Positions 46,990 through 55,797 of a stretch of 64,000 nt of DNA are shown here, in pieces (the stretch's first letter is position 1; each line of letters opens with the position of its first letter). Position numbers and translations under genes: made by a program. The stretch lies in assembly GCF_003049645.1 (NCBI RefSeq), contig NZ_PYWK01000001.1, positions 558,001-622,000 of the forward strand. Reading direction: 5' to 3'. The stretch is from Metasolibacillus fluoroglycofenilyticus. GTDB taxonomy: Bacteria > Bacillota > Bacilli > Bacillales_A > Planococcaceae. A model generated the notes under the pieces. That model saw only the letters and a list, made by a program, of their open reading frames with translations, was not told the DNA's origin and made no database searches.

Positions 46990-47796
46990 TCATTTTTGAC
47001 GCCATAATGCAATGTCGTCTTTCATTAATCGTTCGATTTTTTGTTGTAGCATACGTTTCTTTAATTCTCGTTCTGCAACCGATTCTGCAATTTGATAAAT
47101 TGCAGCAACTTCGGCTGTTGTAAGTGTTTGAAAACGAATGAATAATTCATCTAATGAAGGAAGAGGCTGACGTACAAGCTGTTCTTGAATCATTTCCTGT
47201 AAAATATGCTCGTATACCTCGTAGTTATATAAACCACTTACCTTTAATCCCTCATCCTCAACATTTTCATTGAAAAAGACGATACTTGGAACTTCATCAA
47301 CTTCCATTTCACGCGTAATGTATAAATCACATTGGAATGCGTGAGCTGCTTCCTTTGAGCCAAAATCAACAGTAAATTCATTCATATCTAATTGCACTTC
47401 AAATGCAATTTCTGTAAGTGCTGCATGTGACAAAACATTTTTGGATTGTAATGCAGCGTGCTCCTGTAATTTTGACAAATAGCGCGAGCCAGCTCGCTTG
47501 CCTTGCAACTCAGCTGCTTTAATTGCAATTGAAGGTAATGCAGGGTGCGTAATATCTAGTTCATCGCCTGATAAACAACCTTTAATGCGATTGCTTAAGC
47601 AGTTCAATGACGTTAATTCAGTGCTTAATACATAACGCCAAGAAAAATAATGCTCGTACTCTAATTGAAGCTTACGCAGCATTGATTGCATAGCGAAGGA
47701 GTTTGAACACAGCGGGTCGATGAAAATATACAGTTCTACTGGTTTATTCGTCGGTAAGGAGGCAGTAGGCTGTGATATCATCTGAATATTATTCAC
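46990..47796 (-). CDS. spxH: ClpXP adaptor SpxH (YjbH), with altered CxxC
   Basis: 268-residue DsbA-like thioredoxin-fold adaptor that delivers Spx to ClpXP. The family region PVELYIFIDPLC is kept, but the active site reads CSNS rather than the CxxC I recall for B. subtilis YjbH (DPLCPEC), so the second Cys is missing. The PSIVFFN cis-proline region and EDEGLKVSGLYNYEVYE are conserved. The start is GTG at 47796, with AGGAGG 7 nt upstream, overlapping the globin stop codon (GTGA). Partner Spx is at 39995. Confidence 0.9.
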   Translation of the reverse strand: MNNIQMISQPTASLPTNKPVELYIFIDPLCSNSFAMQSMLRKLQLEYEHYFSWRYVLSTELTSLNCLSNRIKGCLSGDELDITHPALPSIAIKAAELQGKRAGSRYLSKLQEHAALQSKNVLSHAALTEIAFEVQLDMNEFTVDFGSKEAAHAFQCDLYITREMEVDEVPSIVFFNENVEDEGLKVSGLYNYEVYEHILQEMIQEQLVRQPLPSLDELFIRFQTLTTAEVAAIYQIAESVAERELKKRMLQQKIERLMKDDIALWRQK

Positions 47797-48191
47797 TCCA
47801 TTTCCTCCTCTTCGTTTGGTGAATTGACCATATGATGAGCAGTCAGCACAAGACGTTGATAATAAGTGTCACGGAATTTTCCGTCCAAGCCTACTTCATC
47901 CATTGCCTCTGCCATGCATTCAAGCCAAGCTTGTGCTCTATCTGGCGTAATTTTAAAAGGGATATGTCTAGCTCGCATCATTGGATGACCATGTTCTTCG
48001 GTGTATAGGCTAGGTCCACCTAAGTACTGTGTTTGAAATTGAATTTGCTTACGAATTGTGTCCGTTAAATCTTCAGGAAAAATAGGGATAAGCTTAGGAT
48101 GTTTTGCTACGCGAGCATAAAAAGCATGAATTAGTTCAGCCAGTTTTTCAGCACCAAGTTCCTCGTAAGGAATCGTATACTTTCGATTCAT
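47793..48191 (-). CDS. yjbI: Truncated hemoglobin, YjbI-like (group II)
   Basis: 132-residue 2-on-2 globin. It has the short pre-F region and heme-proximal area of the family: FPEDLTDTIRKQIQFQTQYLGGPSLY, given here by its landmark QTQYLGGPSLYTEEHGHP, then MMRARHIPFKI and the C-terminal AWLECMAEAMDEVGL. I chose the ATG at 48191 because AAAGGAG is 8 nt upstream. The frame stays open upstream for 58 more codons, but those lie in repeat A (copy A5). It is coupled to spxH by a 4-nt overlap, as in B. subtilis yjbI-yjbH; the globin may protect or assist SpxH. Confidence 0.93.
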   Translation of the reverse strand: MNRKYTIPYEELGAEKLAELIHAFYARVAKHPKLIPIFPEDLTDTIRKQIQFQTQYLGGPSLYTEEHGHPMMRARHIPFKITPDRAQAWLECMAEAMDEVGLDGKFRDTYYQRLVLTAHHMVNSPNEEEEME

Positions 48192-48224
48192 AGGTGATAC
48201 TCCTTTATACTTGCAATTACATTT

Positions 48225-48562
48225 TCTATAATCAATTACACCTTGGCATAATTGCGCCAAGATTTTTTCGAGCTGTTTGATGGAAGTGAACCTGAAAACG
48301 TCACGTCCTGTGACAATGGTTAACTGACCTGTATCACGCAGGCCTCTCTTCAAATTCCGTGACATCCGTCGTAGCTTAGGCCAACACGATGTTGGTCACT
48401 CAGTCGTTGCCGCAGGATGCGGTGTTCTTAGACTGAGTTCCCCTTTATCAGCGGGTGTTTGAGCCTCCGCCGAAATGAGTCTAATGCTTGCATTCATCTA
48501 GTCACAGTAAACACGTGCTCCTGCGGTTACTCGTCGCAAAAAAATTGTTGAAAGAAGTTAAA
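48225..48562 (-). repeat. Dispersed structured repeat A, copy A5 (longest)
   Basis: Read on the minus strand it starts TTTAACTTCTTTCA and contains CGACGAGTAACCGCAGGAGC, the stem ACTCAGT/ACTGAGT around CCGCATCCTGCGG, the hairpin CCAACATCGTGTTGG, the hairpin GTCACAGGACGTGAC, and the end GCCAAGGTGTAATTGATTA. Plus-strand positions: stem 48432-48438 with 48398-48404; inner hairpin 48410-48422; second hairpin 48381-48395. Confidence 0.7.
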
Positions 48563-48658
48563 GTGTTTTTTTATTATTACATTATACTCATAATAACAAC
48601 GTCTATCTGTTTTCTCAAACAAAGCGCTCTTTAACAATTTTAGGGAAAAGAAAAAGCG

Positions 48659-49357
48659 TTACGTATTATAATAATTTAAAACCTTTTGAACATAGTTTTG
48701 TGTTTCTTTAAATGGCGGAATGCCATTATATTTTTTCACACTGCCAGGTCCCGCATTGTAGGCGGCTAACGCTGTTTCAAGGTTTTGTCCGAATTGATTG
48801 AGCATTTGACGTAAATATTTCGCACCACCCATTATATTTTGCTCGTTGTCAGTAGGGTTTTGTACACCTAAATATTTTGCTGTACTTGGCATTAATTGCA
48901 TTAAGCCGACAGCCCCTGCTGTACTAATTACCTCAGGGTTAAAATTGGATTCTTGCTTCATCACTGCGGCAATTAGTTTTTCAGGTAAGTCATATGTTGC
49001 TGCAGCTTTGGCAATGCTATCTCTGTAATGGTTTGCCCCTGCTAACACATTGTTGAAAGCCTCTTGTCCCGTGTAATCTTTAATGTATTGCTCAATTGGC
49101 GAGCTAGTCATAGCCCCCTCGTATAAAAAGGCATCTAAATATTTTGTTTGAGATACTGACCCATTACTTGTTTGCATTAGTGTATGCTCAGTTCCTAAAA
49201 TTTCTGTCAATCCAGTAATAGAATTTGTTTGCTGTGATTGTAAAATATCACCTAGCAATTCATTAAATAAGGCATTGTTGGAATCACTTAGTGTAGTGTT
49301 ACCAACCGATTGCATTGCTTGTATTTCCATTAATGTTTTCATTGCTCGAATATCCAT
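48659..49357 (-). CDS. cwlQ: Lytic transglycosylase with SLT domain, YjbJ/CwlQ-like
   Basis: 232-residue peptidoglycan lyase. The C-terminal SLT domain carries the catalytic Glu in KQESNFNP, the GAVGLMQLMP motif and AAYNAGPG. The N-terminal 110 residues are a poorly conserved helical region and no clear signal peptide is visible. I chose the ATG at 49357 because AAGGAG lies 7 nt upstream; a longer frame from 49483 overlaps yjbK and has no ribosome site. Neighbours match B. subtilis yjbJ-yjbK, although repeat A separates it from yjbI. Confidence 0.88.
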   Translation of the reverse strand: MDIRAMKTLMEIQAMQSVGNTTLSDSNNALFNELLGDILQSQQTNSITGLTEILGTEHTLMQTSNGSVSQTKYLDAFLYEGAMTSSPIEQYIKDYTGQEAFNNVLAGANHYRDSIAKAAATYDLPEKLIAAVMKQESNFNPEVISTAGAVGLMQLMPSTAKYLGVQNPTDNEQNIMGGAKYLRQMLNQFGQNLETALAAYNAGPGSVKKYNGIPPFKETQNYVQKVLNYYNT

Positions 49358-49421
49358 CGTTATGCTCCTTCTTTCCTTCTTCGCATTTACGCCCTCTGTC
49401 GGCCTACTTAAATTTCGTAAT

Positions 49422-50009
49422 CTAGTTGTTTTTATCCGCCAATGCCGCTGCGAAACGGGCAATTTTTTTATCTGCATGTGCAATTGGAATATTATAGTTT
49501 GTTAAAAATTGTTGGAAAACAGTACGTCCAACGGTTTCATCTTGTGCTTCATATTCTACCTCATAATCCTCGCGCTGCAAATAAAAAGAATGATCTAGTA
49601 CGAGCAATCCTTCTTTGTAGGGAATTTCTACACGCTCTGTTGCGAGTGTGCCGAACAATATAAGCTGTTCAAAGGCAATACCGCGTTCCTGTAATCTCGC
49701 AATAACAGTAGGCGCTGTGAATGTGCTGCCCTGTAAAATTCGGCTCGCTTCTTCCTCTGTTAAAATATCTGTTGTTTCGATATATGTATGCTCAGTAGCT
49801 TTTTCTTTTAATGTACATTCAATTTTATTCGGTAATATGCGAATTCGCAATCCGCTGTCAATCGCCTTTAATTGAAAATCCGCTGTGTCGAAATAATGAT
49901 TTTCCTGGCGCACAGCTTCTCCCTCTTGAATGTCGAATATCGTCAGTAGTTCGTCGTATTTTGTTTTCGACAGCATATTTTTAAATTCGATTTCAATTTC
50001 ATGATTCAT
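49422..50009 (-). CDS. yjbK: CYTH domain protein, YjbK-like
   Basis: 195 residues. The hallmark ExExK motif is at the N-terminus (HEIEIEFKNML). Further charged strands of the tunnel are SGLRIRILPNKIECTLKEK and LLVLDHSFYLQREDYEVEYE. CYTH enzymes act on triphosphate substrates with divalent metal; the substrate here is not known. GGAG lies 7 nt upstream of the ATG. The cwlQ gene follows 64 bp downstream on the same strand. Confidence 0.88.
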   Translation of the reverse strand: MNHEIEIEFKNMLSKTKYDELLTIFDIQEGEAVRQENHYFDTADFQLKAIDSGLRIRILPNKIECTLKEKATEHTYIETTDILTEEEASRILQGSTFTAPTVIARLQERGIAFEQLILFGTLATERVEIPYKEGLLVLDHSFYLQREDYEVEYEAQDETVGRTVFQQFLTNYNIPIAHADKKIARFAAALADKNN

Positions 50010-50405
50010 TATAATTCTCCTTTTTTCGTCATTTTTTAGGAAGATTAAGAAGTAATTATTTGCAAATTTAATATAAGTATAAAGTTAATCATATCTGCAA
50101 ATTATGGAAGTATTGAGTGTTTTTTAATCTCTACTAACGGGTAATTTACTAGCCGATTGGAATGGAAGAAGCGCTCCTTCAAAGAGAAAAGTGTGGGGCA
50201 AACGTAGTAACACGAAAGAAATTAATTGTAATCCACACCCGGCGCATAGCGCTAACTATAATGGAAATCGTCGATTTAATAAATAATAATTGGTTCATTA
50301 CCGCACTTAAAAGTTCATCATATTGTTTAATAAAAACCACACTGCATCCCCCTTCATCGTATGGTAAAATAGGGAGAGAATGAATGGAAGGGAAGTACGA
50401 AAAAA
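50010..50405. other. 396-bp divergent spacer between yjbK and yjbL
   Basis: Should hold two divergent promoters. Small open frames on both strands overlap each other, lack ribosome sites and resemble no family. None of the window's repeat families is recognised in it. Confidence 0.4.
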
Positions 50406-50789
50406 GTGCGTAAAGTATATACAATTCAAAAATTCGAACAAATACATAATGATTTTTATTTTAGTTTACACGATAGTGAGCAGGACATTCAAATTCAACC
50501 GACAGGGCAAGTGATTGTCGATTCAGATAATATGGCATTTATTTATATTGTAGAGGATGAGGGGACGTATAGTTATTTAAGCTTCCCTCAAACGACGTGG
50601 CCAGCGTTAGTGCAAATTGTCGAAAAGAAGCGCGATCCATTTTTAACGCCTGACTTAGCACTCTCTAATTTTGCAGAGGAGCTTGAGTATTTATTATGGA
50701 ATATTCAAGATAATGAAAATTACGGTAAGGCATTTGTTGAGGCTGTGGAGGCACAATTTACAAGTATTTATTTAGAATCAACAGATTAA
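50406..50789 (+). CDS. yjbL: UPF0738 family protein, YjbL-like
   Basis: 127-residue cytoplasmic protein of unknown function. The order of conserved parts, including an acidic FIYIVEDEGTYSYLSFPQTTWP region (landmark YIVEDEGTYSYLSF) and LEYLLWNIQDNENYGKAFVE, and its place next to yjbK and relQ support UPF0738. The start is GTG at 50406 with a GGAAGGGAAG-type site upstream; spacing is slightly long. Confidence 0.78.
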   Translation: MRKVYTIQKFEQIHNDFYFSLHDSEQDIQIQPTGQVIVDSDNMAFIYIVEDEGTYSYLSFPQTTWPALVQIVEKKRDPFLTPDLALSNFAEELEYLLWNIQDNENYGKAFVEAVEAQFTSIYLESTD

Positions 50790-50888
50790 TTTTGTGATTA
50801 GTTTCTTTTAGCAACAGGTGTGTTGATTATGTAAATAATGTATATTAATTAGCGTATTTTATAGGGGAAATGCTTTTTTCATAGGCAT

Positions 50889-51093
50889 ACGCTCGTTGAT
50901 TGGAGTGGAGGGGGCGACTCCATCGGGACAAAAGTGTAGGGAGGCTAAGGTCGCCACGTCCTGTGGCAACGCCTCCATGACCAACACCCGAGTTGGCCCC
51001 GAGCTGAAAATCCATTTATTTCGGCGAATGCCGAAATAAATTAGTTGAAGCCGCACCCCGAGGAAAGCGTCCCCCGCAACGGAAATCAACGAA
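50889..51093. repeat. Bacillaceae-type large imperfect palindrome
   Basis: Begins TCGTTGATTGGAGTGGAGGG and ends GTCCCCCGCAACGGAAATCAACGA (landmark GGAAATCAACGA), forming an inverted repeat of about 200 bp. The layout CGTTGATTGGAG.GGAGG..GCGACTCC..GGAAAGCGTCC.CGCAACGGAAATCAACG is the intergenic palindrome I recall as widespread in Bacillaceae genomes. Inside, TTGCCACAGGACGTGGCGA on the minus strand resembles a hairpin of repeat A. Confidence 0.75.
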
Positions 51094-51120
51094 TTTTTAG
51101 GTTTTCTTTGTAAAATAAAG

Positions 51121-51412
51121 GATAATCAACACGCCTGTTTTAGCAATGTTTACTGCGATAAGAAATCGCAGAAGTACACTATTTTGTATCGAAAGTAAGA
51201 TGACAGATACAGAAATGGTTTATGGTGGGACGCATGCTGAAATCATAGGAACTCAGTTTAAAAACATCGCCTTCTGCGATAACGACTAAGTGACCAACAT
51301 TAAGTTGGCCTAAAGTCTCCGACGAATGTCGGGGATTCAGTGAAGGGTTCTTAAAAGGAAGTCAGCCGAAACCAGATTAAAGTTAGCCAAGGCGTAATGA
51401 ATTAATTACTCA
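51121..51412 (+). repeat. Dispersed structured repeat A, copy A6
   Basis: Contains GGAACTCAGT (stem 51251-51257 with 51285-51291), inner hairpin ATCGC/GCGAT (51266-51270 with 51276-51280), hairpin CCAAC/GTTGG (51294-51298 with 51304-51308), hairpin CCGAC/GTCGG (51319-51332) and the tail CCAGATTAAAGTTAGCCAAG. It aligns with the copy at 48225-48562. The 5' part from 51121 is more divergent. Confidence 0.65.
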
Positions 51413-51516
51413 TAATCAATAAATTCGATTGCATATATTACGATTTGTGTGGTAAATGAAAACACGTAATGTATGGCTGAAATAGGCATGCTATTTCATA
51501 TGAGGAGGTTGTTGTG

Positions 51517-52191
51517 ATGGGCCAATGGGATGTTTTTTTAAGCCCTTATAAGCAAGCGGTAGAGGAGCTAAAAATAAAATTTAAAGGTATGCGCTCGCAG
51601 TTCAATATTATCGGCGCAAACTCGCCAATTGAATTTGTCACAGGGCGCGTAAAGCCTTTAGCAAGTATTTACGATAAATCATTAGAAAAAGGAATTGCAT
51701 TTGAACCTTCTCAGCAATTAGCAACAGAGTTACAAGATATTGCAGGGCTAAGAATTATGTGCCAATTTGTCGATGATATCGCGACAGTAACTGAGCTGAT
51801 TCGGCAACGAGTCGATTTGAATGTAGTGGAGGAAAAGGATTATATTACACATAGTAAACCGAGTGGCTACCGCTCACATCATATGATTGTCGAATATCCT
51901 GTTGAAACGATACATGGCAAAAAGGTTGTTTTAGCTGAAATTCAAATTCGAACATTGGCAATGAATTTTTGGGCGTCCATCGAGCACTCATTAAACTATA
52001 AATATAAGGGGGCTTTTCCAGAAGAAATTCAAAATCGCTTGCAAAGTGCTGCAGAAGCAGCATTTCGTCTCGATGAGGAAATGTCACAAATTCGCAATGA
52101 AATACAGGAGGCACAGGTATACTTCAGTGAAGTAAAGGAAGCGCCGAGTGTTAAGCTGCATGCTGAAAAAGATAAGGGGGTAAGTTCATGA
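51517..52191 (+). CDS. relQ: Small alarmone synthetase, RelQ/YjbM
   Basis: 224-residue (p)ppGpp synthetase without hydrolase, TGS or ACT domains. RelA/SpoT synthetase motifs are intact: [30 protein letters not shown] and [19 protein letters not shown]. Cytoplasmic, likely tetrameric by family. Of two adjacent starts I prefer ATG 51517 (8 nt after AGGAGG) to GTG 51514. It overlaps nadK by 4 nt (ATGA), as in the Bacillus yjbMNO operon. Confidence 0.94.
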   Translation: MGQWDVFLSPYKQAVEELKIKFKGMRSQFNIIGANSPIEFVTGRVKPLASIYDKSLEKGIAFEPSQQLATELQDIAGLRIMCQFVDDIATVTELIRQRVDLNVVEEKDYITHSKPSGYRSHHMIVEYPVETIHGKKVVLAEIQIRTLAMNFWASIEHSLNYKYKGAFPEEIQNRLQSAAEAAFRLDEEMSQIRNEIQEAQVYFSEVKEAPSVKLHAEKDKGVSS

Positions 52192-52985
52192 CATCATTTG
52201 CAATTCAATCACGTCGCGATGCACAGTCTAATGAGTTAATGGAGCTGGCGACATCGTATTTGCAAGATTTTGGGCTGGAGCTCAATGAAGAGGAGCCTGA
52301 TATTGTTCTTTCTATTGGAGGAGACGGGACACTTTTACATGCTTTTCATCGCTATAAACATCGCTTAGACAAGGTTGCATTTGTCGGGATTCATACAGGG
52401 CATTTAGGCTTTTATGCAGATTGGAAGCCATCTGAATTGGAGAAGCTTGTATTGTCCATGGCGAAAAAGGATTTTAATGTTGTTGAATACCCATTGTTGA
52501 AAGTACATGTTCACCGTCATCAGTCAGAAACAAGCCATTATTTAGCTTTGAATGAGGCGACAATAAAATCACCTGATGTGACGCTTGTAATGGATGTTGA
52601 GTTAAATGGTACTCAGTTTGAGCGCTTCCGTGGAGATGGTCTATGTGTTTCGACACCATCTGGCAGTACGGCTTACAATAAGGCGTTAGGTGGGGCTATT
52701 ATTCATCCGACATTACCAGCTTTTCAGCTAACAGAAATGGCATCAATTAATAATCGGGTGTTTCGTACGGTCGGCTCATCACTTGTGTTCCCAGCACATC
52801 ACACATGCGTATTAAAGCCAGTCAATAACCAACGCTTTAATATTACGGTTGATCATATTCAATTGTCAGAAGAGGATGTTAAATCAATTGCCTTTAATGT
52901 TGCTGAGGAGCGCGTGCGTTTTGCAAGATTTCGTCCTTTCCCATTTTGGGAACGCGTGCATGATTCCTTCATTTCAAATGAGTAG
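52188..52985 (+). CDS. nadK: NAD kinase
   Basis: 265-residue enzyme that phosphorylates NAD to NADP. The GGDG motif ([16 protein letters not shown]) and the NE/D motif ([10 protein letters not shown]) are present, as is the glycine-rich [18 protein letters not shown]. It is coupled to relQ by a 4-nt overlap and followed after 11 nt by an RluD-family gene, forming the yjbM-nadK-yjbO operon. Confidence 0.95.
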   Translation: MTSFAIQSRRDAQSNELMELATSYLQDFGLELNEEEPDIVLSIGGDGTLLHAFHRYKHRLDKVAFVGIHTGHLGFYADWKPSELEKLVLSMAKKDFNVVEYPLLKVHVHRHQSETSHYLALNEATIKSPDVTLVMDVELNGTQFERFRGDGLCVSTPSGSTAYNKALGGAIIHPTLPAFQLTEMASINNRVFRTVGSSLVFPAHHTCVLKPVNNQRFNITVDHIQLSEEDVKSIAFNVAEERVRFARFRPFPFWERVHDSFISNE

Positions 52986-52996
52986 CTGAGGATTAT

Positions 52997-53908
52997 ATGG
53001 AAAATAGATTTGTATTACAGTTTGAAGCGCAAGAGGAGATGCTATTGCGTGAAGCGATTGCTTTATGGGGAATTTCGAAACGAGCATTAACGGCGATTAA
53101 GTTTGATGGCGGTGATATTCTTGTTAATGGCGTTCGGCGCAATGTACGTCATGTAGTGGTGGTAGGAGATATTATTACGATTGTGTTCCCATTAGAAGAA
53201 GCGAGTGAGGGACTTGTGCCACAGCACGGCAAATTAAACATTGTTTATGAGGACGAGGCAGTGCTCGTTATTGATAAACCAGCCTATATGAGTACAATTC
53301 CCTCAAGGGAGCATCCAGAAAGTAGTGTAGCGAATTTTGTTCTCGGTTATTTACAGGAGCAAGGTCTTGCTTCAACTGTACATATCGTAACACGGCTTGA
53401 TCGAGATACGTCGGGCTTGTTATGTATTGCAAAGCATCGACATATCCATCATTTAATGAGCGCATCACAGCAACAAGGGGATGTGATACGGCACTATGAG
53501 GCGATTGTTTACGGGCAAACGAAAAGCCAATCCATTATTGCACCAATCGGACGTAAAGAGACGAGCATTATTGAACGAGAAGTGCGTAAGGATGGACAGT
53601 TTGCACATACAGATGTTGAAGTGTTAGAATACGGTAGACTAAACGATTGCATCATATCACATGTTCGTTTAACATTGCACACAGGGCGTACACACCAAAT
53701 ACGTGTGCATATGGCTCATATAGGTCATCCGCTTGTTGGTGATGAGCTGTACGGTGGTGATAAGCGAGTATTAGATCGCCAAGCATTGCACTGTGTATCA
53801 TTGACATTTTTGCATCCGTTAACGAAGAAGCTGTTATCTTTTAGCAGTGAGTTACCTGAGGAATTGCGGAATTTATCTAGATTCAGTAAAAAACTCCCAC
53901 CTTTATAG
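52997..53908 (+). CDS. Pseudouridine synthase, RluD/RluA family, YjbO-like
   Basis: 303 residues. An N-terminal S4-like region (ISKRALTAIKFDGGDILVNG) precedes the RluA-type catalytic domain, with the catalytic Asp in RLDRDTSGL and the C-terminal HTGRTHQIRVHMAHIGHPLVGD. It isomerises uridine in rRNA or tRNA; the exact target is not shown. A weak GAGG site precedes the ATG, consistent with coupled translation from nadK. Confidence 0.92.
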   Translation: MENRFVLQFEAQEEMLLREAIALWGISKRALTAIKFDGGDILVNGVRRNVRHVVVVGDIITIVFPLEEASEGLVPQHGKLNIVYEDEAVLVIDKPAYMSTIPSREHPESSVANFVLGYLQEQGLASTVHIVTRLDRDTSGLLCIAKHRHIHHLMSASQQQGDVIRHYEAIVYGQTKSQSIIAPIGRKETSIIEREVRKDGQFAHTDVEVLEYGRLNDCIISHVRLTLHTGRTHQIRVHMAHIGHPLVGDELYGGDKRVLDRQALHCVSLTFLHPLTKKLLSFSSELPEELRNLSRFSKKLPPL

Positions 53909-53925
53909 CAATGAGACAATATTTT

Positions 53926-54110
53926 AATTCAGTGGATGTACAAACTACTTGCTAACAAAGAGGAACTTAGTCAAAGGATATCGCCAACTGCGAGATGCAG
54001 ATTAGTTAATCGTTGGGACGTGTCGTGACGGTTTTAGGTTGACTTCCATGAGTTTGCTCAAAAAAGTCTGGACTAGAGTTAATCGAGGTGTAATTGATTA
54101 AAGAAAAACT
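53926..54110 (+). repeat. Dispersed structured repeat A, copy A7
   Basis: Carries GGAACTTAGTC, the inner hairpin TCGC/GCGA with loop CAACT, TCGTTGGGACGTGTCGTGAC, TTTTAGGTTGACTTCCATG and the tail TCTGGACTAGAGTTAATCGA followed by GGTGTAATTGATT. It lies between rluD-family gene and mgtE, same strand. Confidence 0.6.
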
Positions 54111-54158
54111 AGCGTCTATCGGCTATTAGGGCAAGGATTTACTATGATACTAATTGTG

Positions 54159-54209
54159 AAAAATCCACGTAGATTCCAACGGTCTAACCGTATATCGAGG
54201 TGGATTTTT
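54159..54209 (+). terminator. Terminator of the relQ-nadK-rluD operon
   Basis: AAAAATCCAC with GTGGATTTTT enclosing an inner CGGTCTAACCG hairpin, followed by ATCGTTTT. Confidence 0.8.
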
Positions 54210-54315
54210 ATCGTTTTATTTAGACTGGATGTAGTTGCTGTAGTAACTACCTATAGTAGTTGTAAAAAGACCCTACTATAATTGTAAAATTTCTATGTTA
54301 TTTTTGAAATATTGA

Positions 54316-54345
54316 TTTACGAACTTGTTATATTGCTTGTATGAT
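54316..54345 (+). promoter_or_regulatory. Candidate mgtE promoter
   Basis: TTTACG (54316-54321), 18-nt spacer, TATGAT (54340-54345), 25 nt before the start. No M-box (magnesium riboswitch) is recognised in the short leader. Confidence 0.45.
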
Positions 54346-54369
54346 GAACTTTGAGAGGAGGGGACAAGG

Positions 54370-55746
54370 ATGGTAGAACAAAAACGCGAAAATAACGAAG
54401 TGCGCTATAATGAAGAATTTTTACAAATGCTTTTAATTGAACAAGAAATTGATGCTTTTCGTGAGCATTTTTTAGCACTTCACCCGTATGATCAAGCCCA
54501 ATTTTATAAAAAGGTGGGACCAGACATACGTCAAACTATCTATTTATACTTGTCTCCCGAAGAAATGGCATTGATTTTTGAAGTAATCGAGCTAGAAGAT
54601 GACGAGTACGAGCGATTTTTAGGTGAGATGGACCCTGCATATGGTGCATCGATGCTATCGCATATGTACACCGATGATGCGGTAGACGTATTAAATGAGC
54701 TGGACAATGAGCAGCGTGAGAGCTTTTTAGAAATGATGGATAGCGAAACAGCTGAAGAAATTAATGAACTATTAAGCTATGCTGAATATACTGCCGGGGC
54801 GATTATGACGACCGAGTATGTAACGATTCTAGAAAATTCAACTGTCCGTTCAGCAATGGCAGTGTTGCGCAATGAAGCGCCAAACGCAGAAACGATTTAC
54901 TATATTTTCGTAGTGAATGACCAGCATCAATTGGCTGGTGTCATGTCGTTACGTGATTTGATTATCGCGGATGAGGATACGCTTATTCATAATATTATGA
55001 GCGAGCGCGTCGTGTCGGTAAAAGTAGGCGATGACCAAGAGGACGTTGCGCAAATTATGCGTGACTATAATTTCTTAGCAATTCCTGTTATAGATGATAA
55101 TAATGAATTACAAGGAATTATTACAGTCGATGATATTATCGATGTTATTGATGAAGAGGCTTCTGATGACTACTCTAAGCTAGCTGGTATTTCAGATGCG
55201 GACGATATTGATGCAGGTCCATTTAAAGCGGCGGTGACACGTTTACCATGGTTAATCGTGTTATTATTTTTAGGAATGTTTACAGCAAATTTAATGGGGC
55301 AGTTTGAGGCGACATTAGAGAAGGTAGCATTACTCGCTGTCTTTATTCCGCTGATTTCAGGGACGTCTGGTAATAGTGGCACGCAGGCATTAGCGGTTGC
55401 GGTACGTGGTATTGCGACAGGCGAGGTGAATGAGCAAAGTAAGTTAAAGCTGCTCATGAAGGAGTGCTTAACAGGTCTATTAACAGGCTTAGTTTGCGGT
55501 CTAACTGTTGTGGCGATTATTTTCTTTTGGAAGCATCAAATTATGATTGGCTTATTAGTTGGCGCAGCTATTTGCTGTTCCATTTTAGTAGCCACAGTAG
55601 CGGGATCATTTATCCCCTTACTAATGCATAAGTTAGGCATTGACCCAGCTGTTGCCTCAGGGCCATTCATTACAACATTGAATGATGTAACGAGTATTTT
55701 AATTTATTTAGGCTTAGCGACGACGTTTATTAATCAAATTTTGTAA
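54370..55746 (+). CDS. mgtE: Magnesium transporter MgtE
   Basis: 458-residue dimeric Mg2+ channel. The acidic MgtE-N domain (about 30-135) is followed by two CBS domains (TAGAIMTTEYVTI and ISERVVSVKVGDDQ regions, about 140-265) and a five-helix C-terminal pore (VTRLPWLIVLLFLGMFTANL to the end, with the SGTSGNSGTQALAVAVRG signature). GAGGAGGGG precedes the ATG. The typical M-box is not seen upstream, so riboswitch control is not supported. Confidence 0.95.
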   Translation: MVEQKRENNEVRYNEEFLQMLLIEQEIDAFREHFLALHPYDQAQFYKKVGPDIRQTIYLYLSPEEMALIFEVIELEDDEYERFLGEMDPAYGASMLSHMYTDDAVDVLNELDNEQRESFLEMMDSETAEEINELLSYAEYTAGAIMTTEYVTILENSTVRSAMAVLRNEAPNAETIYYIFVVNDQHQLAGVMSLRDLIIADEDTLIHNIMSERVVSVKVGDDQEDVAQIMRDYNFLAIPVIDDNNELQGIITVDDIIDVIDEEASDDYSKLAGISDADDIDAGPFKAAVTRLPWLIVLLFLGMFTANLMGQFEATLEKVALLAVFIPLISGTSGNSGTQALAVAVRGIATGEVNEQSKLKLLMKECLTGLLTGLVCGLTVVAIIFFWKHQIMIGLLVGAAICCSILVATVAGSFIPLLMHKLGIDPAVASGPFITTLNDVTSILIYLGLATTFINQIL

Positions 55747-55773
55747 CAAAAAATATTTACTATGCATATCGTA
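55746..55773 (+). promoter_or_regulatory. Sigma-K-like promoter for cotO-like gene
   Basis: AC at 55746-55747, 17-nt spacer, CATATCGTA (55765-55773) matching CATANNNTA. A late mother-cell promoter suits a coat gene. Confidence 0.45.
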
Positions 55774-55797
55774 TGAAAAAAAGGTGGGCGATTGTTG

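Noticed and set aside
48192..48365. 58-codon N-terminal extension of the globin gene
   Set aside because: The extension lies inside repeat A, which recurs at non-coding sites with stops in the same frame. A good ribosome site precedes the internal ATG at 48191.
49358..49483. Longer start for the lytic transglycosylase
   Set aside because: It would overlap yjbK and has no ribosome site; AAGGAG sits correctly before the ATG at 49357.
50162..50424. Overlapping 73- and 81-codon frames between yjbK and yjbL
   Set aside because: They overlap on opposite strands, lack ribosome sites and look like chance frames in a divergent promoter region.
54210..54369. M-box magnesium riboswitch before mgtE
   Set aside because: The spacer after the upstream terminator is only about 160 nt and shows none of the conserved M-box blocks I know.
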